Source: an uncultured Christensenella sp.
GTDB lineage: Bacteria; Bacillota; Clostridia; Christensenellales; Borkfalkiaceae
Assembly (NCBI GenBank): GCA_910578765.1
Contig: CAJTRW010000020.1
Location: forward strand, 11,625 to 36,609
Direction of reading: 5' to 3'
DNA: 24,985 nucleotides
The stretch's first letter is position 1. Every line of letters starts with the position of its first letter. Below are positions 1 to 7,139 of the stretch, one piece after another. The position numbers were made by a program, and so were the translations under genes. A model generated the notes under the pieces. It was given only the letters and a program-made list of their open reading frames with translations. It ran no database searches and was not told the DNA's origin.

Positions 1-232
1 GGCCAGTCCGGTAACAGGGCGATAATTTTTCCGTACCGAATCGTCTGAAAACGTATTCTTCACTGCGTTCGGAATGACGGTGGGGGGGGTAAAGAATGAC
101 GTTGAGGGGGAATGACGGTAGGGGCAAAGAATGACAATGCGGTGTGCGGAACGACGGCGGGGCACGCTTTTCACGTCATCCTACGCGAGTGTAGCGAAGC
201 TTTGCGCACATTATTGTCATTCTGAGCAACGC

Positions 233-290
233 GAAGAATCTTTTTAATAATATGGCGCAAAGCGTAAACGAAGTGACAAAAAGATTCTTC
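233..290. repeat. Long inverted repeat formed by two oppositely oriented repeat units
   Basis: Positions 233-245 and 278-290 are perfect 13-bp reverse complements separated by 32 bp. Outside them GTCATTC (near 216) and GAATGAC (near 301) can extend the structure. It arises because two ATTCTTC-type units lie head to head. The RNA or extruded DNA would form a long hairpin. Confidence 0.75.
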
Positions 291-378
291 ACTGCGTTCG
301 GAATGACGGTAAGTATAATGTTGATAGTGGTAAGAGGAATAAAGCCCGTTGTACGTCATGCCGGAGAATTTGAAAAAG

Positions 379-485
379 CCTTCTCCCTCGGGAGAAGGTG
401 TCACGTAAGTGACGGATGAGGGGCAAGGTAAAAAAGAAAACCCCTCATCAGTCCGCAGGCGGACAGCTTCTCCCGAGGGAGAAGC
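379..485. repeat. Head-to-head pair of two-hairpin repeat units
   Basis: The left copy carries a CCTTCTCCC/GGGAGAAGG stem (379-398) and then GTCAC-gtaa-GTGAC (400-413). The right copy carries GTCCGC-ag-GCGGAC (451-464) and then GCTTCTCCC/GGGAGAAGC (466-485). They face each other through GGATGAGGGG and CCCCTCATC. The two copies use different bases in the same stem position but keep pairing. Confidence 0.8.
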
Positions 486-486
486 C

Positions 487-520
487 ACAAACCGCCTACG
501 CTCACAAACCGCCTACGCTC
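487..520. repeat. Perfect 17-bp tandem duplication
   Basis: A 17-bp unit beginning ACAAACCGCC is repeated exactly twice without a spacer (487-503 and 504-520). It lies between the palindromic repeats and the terminator of the next gene. Confidence 0.85.
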
Positions 521-542
521 AAAATAACGCCAAAAAAATAAA

Positions 543-560
543 GCGCGCCGTACGGCGCGC
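543..560 (-). terminator. Intrinsic terminator of the minus-strand surface protein gene
   Basis: The stem GCGCGCCG/CGGCGCGC has a two-base loop and is followed, read on the minus strand, by TTTATTTTTTT. It sits 15 bp beyond the stop codon of the gene at 575-1840. A short T-run also follows on the plus strand, so it may work in both directions. Confidence 0.8.
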
Positions 561-574
561 ATGTTTTTTATAGC

Positions 575-1840
575 TTATTGCTTGTCCTTGTCCTTATTAC
601 GCTTTCCGCGGCGCGGAACGCCTATAAACAGCAGATACGCCGCCGCCGCCAGCACCAAAATTACAATCAAAAGAATCAAAAGCACGGTCTTTATATCGTT
701 TTTGTCGGAGTGCATGGGGTCGGGGTGCTCGGTCGGTTCTTTGTCGTCGAATATGTATTCGGTCAGAAATCCGTCGGAAACGTATCCCTTTTTGGTCTGT
801 TCGCCGTCGGTGTATTCCACCTCGTAGAAAACCGAGCCCAGGACGCCCTTAGGTTCCAGCTTATGCAAAACCTTAACCACCGCGCCCGTCGCGGGGAACA
901 GCGCCGACGTGCCTATTATGACGTAGGGGGAGGCGTAAATTCTGTTTCCGGTAACCGTGGCGGTCTTGAATTCCGCTTCGGTATAGCAGTCTATTTCCGT
1001 TTCGTTCAAAAACGAAGGGTCGTTAAGGGTAATGTAGGCGGAGTCGCCCACGGAAACTATCGCGGCGTTGCCCGTATAGCACAAAAGCAGTGCGGAAACG
1101 TTTTTGTCCAGCTTCTCCGTCGCGCCTTTTAAGACGAATTTTTCGCCGTCAAGCGCCTTCAAATCTATTTCCGTCCTGTATGCGCCCGCTTGCAGAGTAA
1201 CGAATTTCAGGCTGTAATCTTTCAATTTTTCCGCCGTGCCGCCGATATTCACGCCGTGTTCGGCGGCGCAATCGTAAAAATACTCCAATTCGGCGCTGAA
1301 CGGAAGCACGTCCGTCCCCGAAATTTTGCACACCTCGTTGCCCTTTATCGCGTAAAGAGTATCGCCGTATTGCTTCAATGCGGAAAAATTTCCTTCCAGC
1401 GCGGTAACGGTGTCGTTTTGAAGGTCGGTGTATTTTATAACGTCGCCCAAAAGGTCGTAACGGCTGTATTCGCCCGTCTTGAAGTCCGTCTTAATTTCGG
1501 GCATGGTGAAGCTTGCCGCCGCGTTTTTAAGGTCGTAAACGGCGCCCGTTTCGTCCGCGTAGTACAGCGCGGAGCCGCCGTATTCCAGTCTTGCCACGGT
1601 TTTATCCGCTTCGTAAACGGTCAAATTTCCTTCGGACAGTACGTTTATCGTCCGTCCGTCGGCGAAGGCGTAGTTTTCCCCGTCCGCGGTGAAATCCGAC
1701 AGCGCGGTAAAGACCGCCTTTTTCGTAAAGTCAGCCGCTTCGGGGTAGGCGGCGTAAGACGCGTCTGCGGAAGCGGTTATCCCGCCCGCCGCGCACATGC
1801 ACAGCGCCGATGCAATTGTAAGTGTTGCCAAACGTTTCAC
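575..1840 (-). CDS. Membrane-anchored surface protein with SH3-like domain
   Basis: This is a 421-residue protein that I cannot name. It starts with an export signal (KRLATLTIASALCMCAAGG, ending near an A-S-A cleavage site). A long extracytoplasmic region follows, rich in short Y/F-containing strands. Near residues 325-365 there is an SH3-like stretch (VKVLHKL, then FYEVEYTDGE and KGYVSDGF). A single membrane helix (LLILLIVILVLAAAAYLLF) leads to a basic cytoplasmic tail, so most of the protein faces outward. The same plan is seen in its neighbour at 2448-3116. I chose the GTG at 1840 rather than the longer GTG at 1858. The signal peptide begins there, and a near-consensus promoter places the transcription start on that G, which would make the mRNA leaderless. 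A terminator follows the stop codon. A role at the cell wall is inference only. Confidence 0.8.
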   Translation of the reverse strand: MKRLATLTIASALCMCAAGGITASADASYAAYPEAADFTKKAVFTALSDFTADGENYAFADGRTINVLSEGNLTVYEADKTVARLEYGGSALYYADETGAVYDLKNAAASFTMPEIKTDFKTGEYSRYDLLGDVIKYTDLQNDTVTALEGNFSALKQYGDTLYAIKGNEVCKISGTDVLPFSAELEYFYDCAAEHGVNIGGTAEKLKDYSLKFVTLQAGAYRTEIDLKALDGEKFVLKGATEKLDKNVSALLLCYTGNAAIVSVGDSAYITLNDPSFLNETEIDCYTEAEFKTATVTGNRIYASPYVIIGTSALFPATGAVVKVLHKLEPKGVLGSVFYEVEYTDGEQTKKGYVSDGFLTEYIFDDKEPTEHPDPMHSDKNDIKTVLLILLIVILVLAAAAYLLFIGVPRRGKRNKDKDKQ

Positions 1841-1875
1841 GGTAAAATTATAACACACCTTGTTTTTATTGTAAA
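1840..1875 (-). promoter_or_regulatory. Sigma-A promoter giving a leaderless GTG-start mRNA
   Basis: On the minus strand TTTACA (1875-1870), a 17-bp spacer and TATAAT (1852-1847) form a near-consensus promoter. Seven bases after the -10 box is position 1840, the G of the GTG start. No Shine-Dalgarno site lies close to this start. Confidence 0.7.
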
Positions 1876-1981
1876 CTGTTTTTTATCATTAAACGCCGCC
1901 GCCGCAATTCCGCCGGCTTAACGCGCGCAAAAAAACAAAATCCACGCCGTTTTTCGAAAAAATAATTTTTTTTATTTTTAA

Positions 1982-2021
1982 ACAGGACAAAACCTGTCAT
2001 ATTTGAGGGTTATGATATAAG
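1982..2021 (+). promoter_or_regulatory. Possible promoter with inverted repeat over the -35 box
   Basis: CTGTCA (1994-1999), a 16-bp spacer and TATAAG (2016-2021) form a weak promoter ahead of the gene at 2059. ACAGG (982-986 of this kilobase) and CCTGT (993-997) form an inverted repeat that overlaps the -35 box and could be an operator. The rest of 1876-2058 is AT-rich with no gene. Confidence 0.35.
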
Positions 2022-2058
2022 CGAAGAAAACAAACAAATGTTCGGATAACTTAAAAGC

Positions 2059-2445
2059 ATGAAACTCAAAGCATTACTCAAATTCTACTTTTCCGCGGAC
2101 TTTTTAAACGCGTATCTTGACGGCGCCGTCTTGAAATACGCTTTGAATTACGCGGGCGAAGCCGAAGATATTGCCGACCTTATATTTGCCGTAACTTTGC
2201 GCAAGCGTGCCCTGAAAGCCCTTTGGGGATATATGGATAACGCGTTTGCCGCGCTTACGGACAAAGAGAGGGAGGCGTTGCGCGGCTATGCCCGCCTGCG
2301 GGAGGGTTACAACTCTCTCCCGCGCGAGGAAAAGAACGCGATAAAGCGCGCGTCCGCAAAATTCAGCCGCCGCGCCGCGGGCATAAACGCCTTTGCGGAG
2401 GGGATAGAGCTGGTTAAGGAATACGTCCGTATTCTCGCGCCGTAA
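2059..2445 (+). CDS. Small helical protein of unknown function
   Basis: This 128-residue protein is predicted to be almost all helix, rich in Ala, Leu, Arg and Lys, with no signal peptide or membrane segment. The middle part (LTDKEREALRGYARL) vaguely recalls sigma region 4 or phage regulatory proteins, but not well enough to assign a family. No good Shine-Dalgarno site precedes the ATG at 2059. A three-codon ATG reading frame lies just upstream at 2038-2049. It converges with the minus-strand gene at 2448, with only 2 bp between the stop codons. It could be a regulator belonging to the phage cassette downstream, but the opposing gene in between argues against a shared transcript. Confidence 0.65.
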   Translation: MKLKALLKFYFSADFLNAYLDGAVLKYALNYAGEAEDIADLIFAVTLRKRALKALWGYMDNAFAALTDKEREALRGYARLREGYNSLPREEKNAIKRASAKFSRRAAGINAFAEGIELVKEYVRILAP

Positions 2446-2447
2446 AG

Positions 2448-3116
2448 TCAGGTTTCGGTTCGGCGGAATTTGGTTTTTCTGCCCGTAAAGTACAGGATAA
2501 CAAGCGCCGCAACGGCAAGCGCGGACAGCGCCACCGCGGCTATTATCTTGACGTCCGCGCCGCCCTTTTTCGGCGTTTCCGCGGCGGGCGGGTTCAAAGT
2601 TACCTCGTTATCGGGGTAGTCGAACGTCTGGGGAACGTAATAAAACTCGTTTTTGTACATCACGCACGAAAGGGGCACCGCGCCCGCATAGTACTCGCCG
2701 TAATAAGCTACGGTGACGGTCTCGGATAACGCGGGAAGGGACGCCGACGGGAGGTCTACCTTAATAGTGACGGTGACGGGCATATCGAGGAAAATTTTCT
2801 CCGGCGGGGCGGACAAAAGCACAAGGTCGTCCTTCAAACACCACCCGTAAAGGGGGCGGTAATATTGCGTTTCGTCGGCGTACTTCACATTGTACCAACC
2901 GTTTTCTTCGCCGAGGACAAGCACGCAATACTTAAACGGTATGACGAACTTGGCCGAGCTTAAATCCCTGCTTTCGCAAAAGTAAATATCCCGCGCGGAC
3001 GCGCAGGCGTATTTGCCCGCGGCGGAATTTTCACCGTCGGCAAGCGCGCGCACCGGGGCGGCGGGGGCTAAAAGCAGTATTAAAAGTAATGCGAACATAA
3101 GCTTTGCGGTTTTCAT
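2448..3116 (-). CDS. Signal-peptide SH3-like protein with C-terminal membrane anchor
   Basis: This is a 222-residue exported protein. Residues 1-26 form a signal peptide (MKTAKLMFALLLILLLAPAA, cleavage near ALA). Residues 35-100 resemble a bacterial SH3 domain, including LGEENGWY at 68-75 followed by NVKYADET. Almost the same motif is found in the NlpC/P60 lipoprotein at 21326-22207. A beta-rich middle region and a Pro-rich linker (NPPAAETPKKGG) lead to one membrane helix near residues 188-210 and a basic tail. Bacterial SH3 domains often bind peptidoglycan peptides, so a cell-wall-sensing or scaffolding role is possible; there is no catalytic domain. It is transcribed divergently from the terminase gene, with 58 bp between them. 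Confidence 0.8.
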   Translation of the reverse strand: MKTAKLMFALLLILLLAPAAPVRALADGENSAAGKYACASARDIYFCESRDLSSAKFVIPFKYCVLVLGEENGWYNVKYADETQYYRPLYGWCLKDDLVLLSAPPEKIFLDMPVTVTIKVDLPSASLPALSETVTVAYYGEYYAGAVPLSCVMYKNEFYYVPQTFDYPDNEVTLNPPAAETPKKGGADVKIIAAVALSALAVAALVILYFTGRKTKFRRTET

Positions 3117-3117
3117 G

Positions 3118-3130
3118 TCAGCCCATTATA
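3118..3130 (-). promoter_or_regulatory. -10 box two bases' leader from the ATG
   Basis: TATAAT (3130-3125, minus strand) predicts a start at about 3118, leaving a 2-nt leader before the ATG at 3116. The -35 region is poor. The shared divergent spacer also carries the 8-bp palindrome GTCCGGAC (3135-3142), a possible operator. Confidence 0.5.
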
Positions 3131-3174
3131 AAGCGTCCGGACCGTAAAATCGGAGGTTATTTTGTCGGAATATT

Positions 3175-4620
3175 ATGAAAAGAGAAGATATTTTATCCCG
3201 CCTTGCCGCGATTGAGCGGGAGCGGGAGAAGCGGCGCAAGGACTGCGCCGCATTGGAGGGCTACAACAGGAAAAAAAGACATAAAAAGCAGATAGCCTTT
3301 CACAAATGCAAAAAGCGCAACCGCTGGGTTTTCGGCGGCAACCGCTCCGGCAAGACCGAGTGCGGCGCGGTGGAATGCATTTGGATAGCGCGCGGCGTTC
3401 ATCCTTACAGGAAAAACAGGCGAGACGCGTTCGGCTGGGCGGTTTCGCTATCCACGCAGGTCCAGCGCGACGTCGCCCAGGCGAAAATTCTGAAATACCT
3501 GCCCAAAAGCTGGATTGCGGACATAACCATGATTTCTGGCAGGAAGGACGCGCCCGCGTCGGGCGTAATAGACCAGATAAAGATAAAAAACGTGTTCGGC
3601 GGAATTTCCACGCTGGGTTTTAAAAGCTGCGAGGCGGGCAGGGAAAAATTTCAGGGTGCGTCGCTGGATTTCGTGTGGTTCGACGAGGAGCCGCCGCGCG
3701 ACGTTTACGACGAGTGCTTAATGCGCGTAATGGACAGGCGGGGAGACATTTTCGGCACGATGACGCCCCTTAAAGGGAGAACGTTTATCTTCAACGAAAT
3801 TTATTTAAACCGCAGGCACAACCCGGAAATATGGTGCGAGTTCATGTCCTGGGAGGACAACCCCCACCTTTCCGCAAAGGAAATAAAGCTGCTCGATTCC
3901 GCGCTGGACAAGTCCGCGCTGGACGCGCGCAAGTACGGCAAATTTTCCGCGGAGGCGGGACTTGTTTATCCCGAGTTCGACGAGGGCGTGCACGTTATAC
4001 CGCCCTTCCCCGTCCCGCCCGAGTGGCAGGATATAATTTCCATCGACCCCGGGCTTAACAATCCCCTTTCCGCGCACTGGTATTGCAGGGACTTCGACGG
4101 CAACGTTTACGCCGTGGCGGAGCACTTTGCAAGCGGCAAGGACGTGGATTTTCACGCCGCCGCCATTAAGGAGATAAGCCGCCGTCTGGGTTGGAAAACG
4201 GACGGCAAGGGCCGGCTGCGCGCGCTTATAGACAGCGCGGCTAACCAGCGCACGCTGTCGGGCGTGAAAAGCGTTGCCGAGCTGTTTTGCGAGCGCGGAA
4301 TTATCGTCGATACGAACGTCGACAAGGACGTCTTTTCGGGAATAGCGCGCGTCAAGTCCTGTCTTTGCCGCGGCAACGGAGAGCCGGATTTGTATATCTT
4401 CGAGGGCTGCCCGAACATGATAGAGGAATTCAAGACCTATTGCTGGGCGGACGGCGACGCACCGTTGAAGCGCGACGACCACTGCATGGACGAGCTGAGA
4501 TATTACCTTTCGCGCCGTCCGCCGATTGCGGAGAGGAGCGAATTTCTTACTCCGCTTGCGGCGGACAAAATGAGGAGGATAAGGCGCGGCGCGCGCGCAA
4601 GGAGGAGCTATGAGCGATGA
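3175..4620 (+). CDS. Phage terminase large subunit (P22/headful type)
   Basis: This is the ATP-driven motor that cuts concatemeric phage DNA and packs it into the empty head through the portal. The length of 481 residues is close to P22 gp2 (about 500). The ATPase part shows Walker A GGNRSGKT (54-61), Walker B LDFVWFDEE (164-172) and the coupling motif GTMTPLKG (194-201). The nuclease part shows the RNase H-like acidic set SIDPG (Asp291), ALIDS (Asp353) and DDHCMDE (434-440). All key residues appear present, so the protein should be active if made. The ATG at 3175 has only a weak site (CGGAA), while a better GGAGG lies 19 bases upstream. It opens the plus-strand head cassette and overlaps the next gene by 11 bp. 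No small terminase gene lies upstream. Confidence 0.93.
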   Translation: MKREDILSRLAAIEREREKRRKDCAALEGYNRKKRHKKQIAFHKCKKRNRWVFGGNRSGKTECGAVECIWIARGVHPYRKNRRDAFGWAVSLSTQVQRDVAQAKILKYLPKSWIADITMISGRKDAPASGVIDQIKIKNVFGGISTLGFKSCEAGREKFQGASLDFVWFDEEPPRDVYDECLMRVMDRRGDIFGTMTPLKGRTFIFNEIYLNRRHNPEIWCEFMSWEDNPHLSAKEIKLLDSALDKSALDARKYGKFSAEAGLVYPEFDEGVHVIPPFPVPPEWQDIISIDPGLNNPLSAHWYCRDFDGNVYAVAEHFASGKDVDFHAAAIKEISRRLGWKTDGKGRLRALIDSAANQRTLSGVKSVAELFCERGIIVDTNVDKDVFSGIARVKSCLCRGNGEPDLYIFEGCPNMIEEFKTYCWADGDAPLKRDDHCMDELRYYLSRRPPIAERSEFLTPLAADKMRRIRRGARARRSYER

Positions 4621-4864
4621 AATTTTCGACGCGCTTAAAAAGTGCGCCGTGGGGTTTTCTTCGGGCGAGACGGTGGAGGAATACGCCGCCGAGGACGGAG
4701 AGCTTAAATTAATAAAGAAAAAGGTGACGCGGCGTTTCGTTCCGCCCGATATAAAGGCGGTGAAAATGCTTATGGACGACGGCGGGATAAGCGGGCTTAC
4801 GGACGCGGCGTTGGAGGAGGAAAAGGACAGGCTTATGAAAATGTTGGAGGAGTGCGATGACTGA
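4610..4864 (+). CDS. Small protein resembling the tail of small terminase subunits
   Basis: This is an 84-residue acidic protein. Its core (ETVEEY, then KKKVTRRFVPPD at about 35-46) matches the pattern I know from the C-terminal third of phage small terminase subunits, where a V-KK-T...PPD segment follows an EEY motif. The usual N-terminal helix-turn-helix DNA-binding domain is absent. It sits between the terminase and portal genes, overlapping the former by 11 bp and the latter by 8 bp, so it is translationally coupled. It has a strong AAGGAGG site (4599-4605). It could be a minimal terminase accessory or a homologue with a new role; the assignment is by pattern only. Confidence 0.7.
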   Translation: MSDEIFDALKKCAVGFSSGETVEEYAAEDGELKLIKKKVTRRFVPPDIKAVKMLMDDGGISGLTDAALEEEKDRLMKMLEECDD

Positions 4865-6686
4865 GGAAGAAATTCGAAAAAGCGCGGAGGAAGCGCTTGT
4901 AAAGGACGTGACGGACGACTTTGCGCGCCGCCGCGCGGCGCGCAAAAAGACGGAACGCGGCTGGCAGCTTAACATGAACTTCGTAAGCGGAAACCAGTAC
5001 TGCGACGTAAATTCCGCGGGGGAAATTTTCGACGAGGAAAAGACGTATTTCTGGCAGGCGCGCAGGGCGTTCAACCACATCGCGCCCATAATAGACTCCC
5101 GCTGCGCCAAGCTGGGCAGGATACGCCCCGCGCTTATCGTGCGCGCGGCGGGCGGCGAGGAGAGCGACAGGAGAAGCGCGGCGCTGGCGTCGGAAATACT
5201 TTCCGCGGTGTCGGACGCGGCGGACCTGGACGGGGTTATTTCCGACGCGACAGTCTGGGCGGAAACCTGCGGCACCGCCTTTTATAAAATAATGTGGGAC
5301 GGCGGGGCGGGCGCGCCCGTAGGTACCTCCGCCGACGGGAAAAAGCTGAGTCAGGGCGACGTTAAAATTTCCGCCGTGCCGCCGTTTGAAATTTATCCCT
5401 TTTCGCTTACGGAGGAAAAGCTTTCCGCCCAGCCCGGCATAATACACGCCTGCGCCGTACCCGTTTCGGACATATACGCCGCCTACGGCGTGAAGCTTGC
5501 GGGCAAGGACGCGGCGGACTTCGCCTTTTCGCCCTATGCGCAGGGCGTTCCTACGGCGAAAAGCGGCGGCGGATACGAGCTTGTAATCGAGCGGTACGAG
5601 CGCCCCGCGGAGGGCATGCCCGAGGGAAGGTTTACGGCGGTTGCGGGAGGAAAGCTTTTGTACGACGGACCCCTTCCGTACAAAAACGGCGAAAACGGAA
5701 CGAGGGATTATCCGTTTGTCAAGCAGACCTCGCTTCCCCTTGCCGGCAGCTTTTTCGGCGCGAGCGTGGTCGACAGGCTGATACCCGTGCAGCGCGCGTA
5801 TAACGCCGTCAAAAACCGCAAGCACGAGTTTTTGAACAGGTTCGCCCTGGGCATGCTTGCCGTGGAGGACGGCTCGGTCGACGCGGACGGCTTGGAGGAG
5901 GACGGGCTTACCCCCGGCAAGGTTATAGTTTACAGGCAGGGCGCGCGCCCGCCCGAGATGATGCAGACGGGCACGGTGCCCGCGGAGTTCGGCGCGGAGG
6001 AGGAAAATCTTCTTGCCGAGTTCGCCAAAATTTCCGGCACGGGCAGTCTTTCGGACAATGCCGACGGATTTGCGGGGATAACCTCCGCCACGGGCTTACA
6101 GCTTATCATAGACCAGGACGAAACGCGGCTGGACTACACTTACCGACAGATAAAGCGGGCGATACAGCGCATAGGCAGGCACATACTGCGGCTTTACAGG
6201 CAGTTCGCCTCCGACGTGCGGCTTCTGAAAACCGTAGGCGAAAGCAGCGCGCAGTCGCTTTTATACTTCAAGGGAAGCGACATTTCTTCCGACGACGTGG
6301 TTCTGGAAGCCGACAGCGAGTCCAACTTATCGCCCGCGCAGAGGCGCGCCGCCGTTTACGAAATGCTGGACAGGGGGCTGTTTTCGGACGAAAACGGCAG
6401 GCTTTCGCCCTCGGCGAAAAACAGGGTATTGGAGCTTTTGGGGTATAAAGGGCTTTCGGGCGGGGTAGACCTTGCGGAGCTTAACAGGGCGCGCGCGGGG
6501 GAGGAAAACGCCGTCATGCGCGTCCGCGAAGCGGAGGTCAAAAGCTACGACGACCATGCGGCTCACATAGCCGAGCATACGGCGTATCTGCTTACCGAAA
6601 AGACGGAAAAGGAGGTTGAAGCGCGCATATGCGCACATATCGAAGCGCACAGAAGATTGTTAAAGGAGGTTGAAAAAGATGGATAA
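4857..6686 (+). CDS. Phage portal protein (P22-like)
   Basis: The portal is the dodecameric ring at one head vertex through which terminase pumps DNA and to which the neck attaches. At 609 residues it is in the range of P22 gp1 (725) and related podovirus portals. Recognisable features are the N-terminal KKTERGWQLNMNFVSGNQYCD stretch, the FNHIAPIIDSRCAKLGRIRP segment near residues 75-95, and the C-terminal half with helical crown/stem character and a QRRAAVYEMLDRGLF segment. The last 60 residues are highly charged and probably coiled. Position directly after the terminase genes and before scaffold and coat matches P22 order (2-1-8-5). The reading frame is intact. It overlaps the upstream gene, with a GGAGGA site just before the start. 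Confidence 0.88.
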   Translation: MTEEEIRKSAEEALVKDVTDDFARRRAARKKTERGWQLNMNFVSGNQYCDVNSAGEIFDEEKTYFWQARRAFNHIAPIIDSRCAKLGRIRPALIVRAAGGEESDRRSAALASEILSAVSDAADLDGVISDATVWAETCGTAFYKIMWDGGAGAPVGTSADGKKLSQGDVKISAVPPFEIYPFSLTEEKLSAQPGIIHACAVPVSDIYAAYGVKLAGKDAADFAFSPYAQGVPTAKSGGGYELVIERYERPAEGMPEGRFTAVAGGKLLYDGPLPYKNGENGTRDYPFVKQTSLPLAGSFFGASVVDRLIPVQRAYNAVKNRKHEFLNRFALGMLAVEDGSVDADGLEEDGLTPGKVIVYRQGARPPEMMQTGTVPAEFGAEEENLLAEFAKISGTGSLSDNADGFAGITSATGLQLIIDQDETRLDYTYRQIKRAIQRIGRHILRLYRQFASDVRLLKTVGESSAQSLLYFKGSDISSDDVVLEADSESNLSPAQRRAAVYEMLDRGLFSDENGRLSPSAKNRVLELLGYKGLSGGVDLAELNRARAGEENAVMRVREAEVKSYDDHAAHIAEHTAYLLTEKTEKEVEARICAHIEAHRRLLKEVEKDG

Positions 6687-7029
6687 CGCAATGCCCGAAG
6701 CGGAAAAAAGCGAGGCGGAGAGGGAGGCGGAAAAGCTTGCCTTCATAGCCGAAAAATTTTCCGGCGCGGAAAAGCTGGTAAAGGCTTATACCGCGCTGGA
6801 AGCGGAGTTTTCGCGCAAGTGCGCACGGCTTAAAGAGCTGGAAGCGGAGCTTAAAACCGCGAAAGCCGCGCCGCCGTCCGAGGAGGAGCTTTTGCCGCTT
6901 GCGCTGAAAAGCGGGCGGGTGCGCGACGCGGTGATAGGGGAATATTTGAAGGAAGTTTCCAAAACGCGGGTCGTAAAGCTTGTCAGCGGCGGCTGTCCCC
7001 CGCCCCGCGCGACAGACCTGCTTCCGTAA
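6679..7029 (+). CDS. Putative capsid scaffolding protein
   Basis: Scaffolding proteins co-assemble with coat protein and guide procapsid size, then leave. This 116-residue protein is very Glu/Lys/Ala-rich and should form a long helix or coiled coil (about residues 5-70), followed by a linker (KAAPPSEEELLPL) and a short C-terminal helix with the basic segment VSKTRVVKLV. Such an acidic coiled coil with a basic C-terminal coat-binding end is typical of scaffolds, and its place between portal and coat genes agrees. The ATG at 6679 is preferred over the in-frame TTG at 6670, because AAAGGAGG (6661-6668) is correctly spaced for it. It is shorter than P22 gp8 (303 residues). Confidence 0.65.
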   Translation: MDNAMPEAEKSEAEREAEKLAFIAEKFSGAEKLVKAYTALEAEFSRKCARLKELEAELKTAKAAPPSEEELLPLALKSGRVRDAVIGEYLKEVSKTRVVKLVSGGCPPPRATDLLP

Positions 7030-7139
7030 AGGAAGCTGGCAGACTTGCAAGCGAGTTTTTGAACAAATGACGAAAATGTACGAAAAAGTACAAAAAAGCA
7101 CAACGGAAATATACGAAAAACAACACGGAGGAAAAATAA

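Larger units (their letters stand above)
1..520. repeat. Gene-free block of composite palindromic repeats
   Basis: No credible gene lies here. The block holds several copies of the repeat family seen at 8340-8695, 10921-11220, 12961-13189 and 15935-16175. ATTCTTC...GGAATGAC units occur at about 51-80 and 280-308, and a reverse copy at 215-245. G-rich tails of the form AATGACGGTGGGG are tandemly degenerate at 72-160. Two copies of the two-hairpin unit face each other at 379-420 and 441-485. The open frame on the minus strand (171-488) is a translation of these repeats and should not be called a gene. Confidence 0.85.

Noticed and set aside
171..488. Minus-strand open frame of 105 codons in the first repeat block
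   Set aside because: Its translation (containing HSERSEES) comes wholly from the palindromic repeats; no ribosome site and no protein-like composition.
60..520. CRISPR array
   Set aside because: Repeated units are of unequal spacing, in both orientations and with related rather than unique spacers; no cas genes are present.
1190..1921. Long plus-strand frame opposite the first surface protein gene
   Set aside because: Arg- and Val-rich shadow of a GC-rich gene; the minus-strand frame has signal peptide, membrane anchor, promoter and terminator.
2059..2445. Small terminase subunit ahead of the large terminase
   Set aside because: The size would fit, but no helix-turn-helix or TerS motif is visible and an opposing gene separates it from the terminase gene.
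4833..5825. 330-codon minus-strand frame opposite the portal gene
   Set aside because: Shadow frame with Arg/Ala/Val-rich composition; the portal frame shows family segments and proper coupling.
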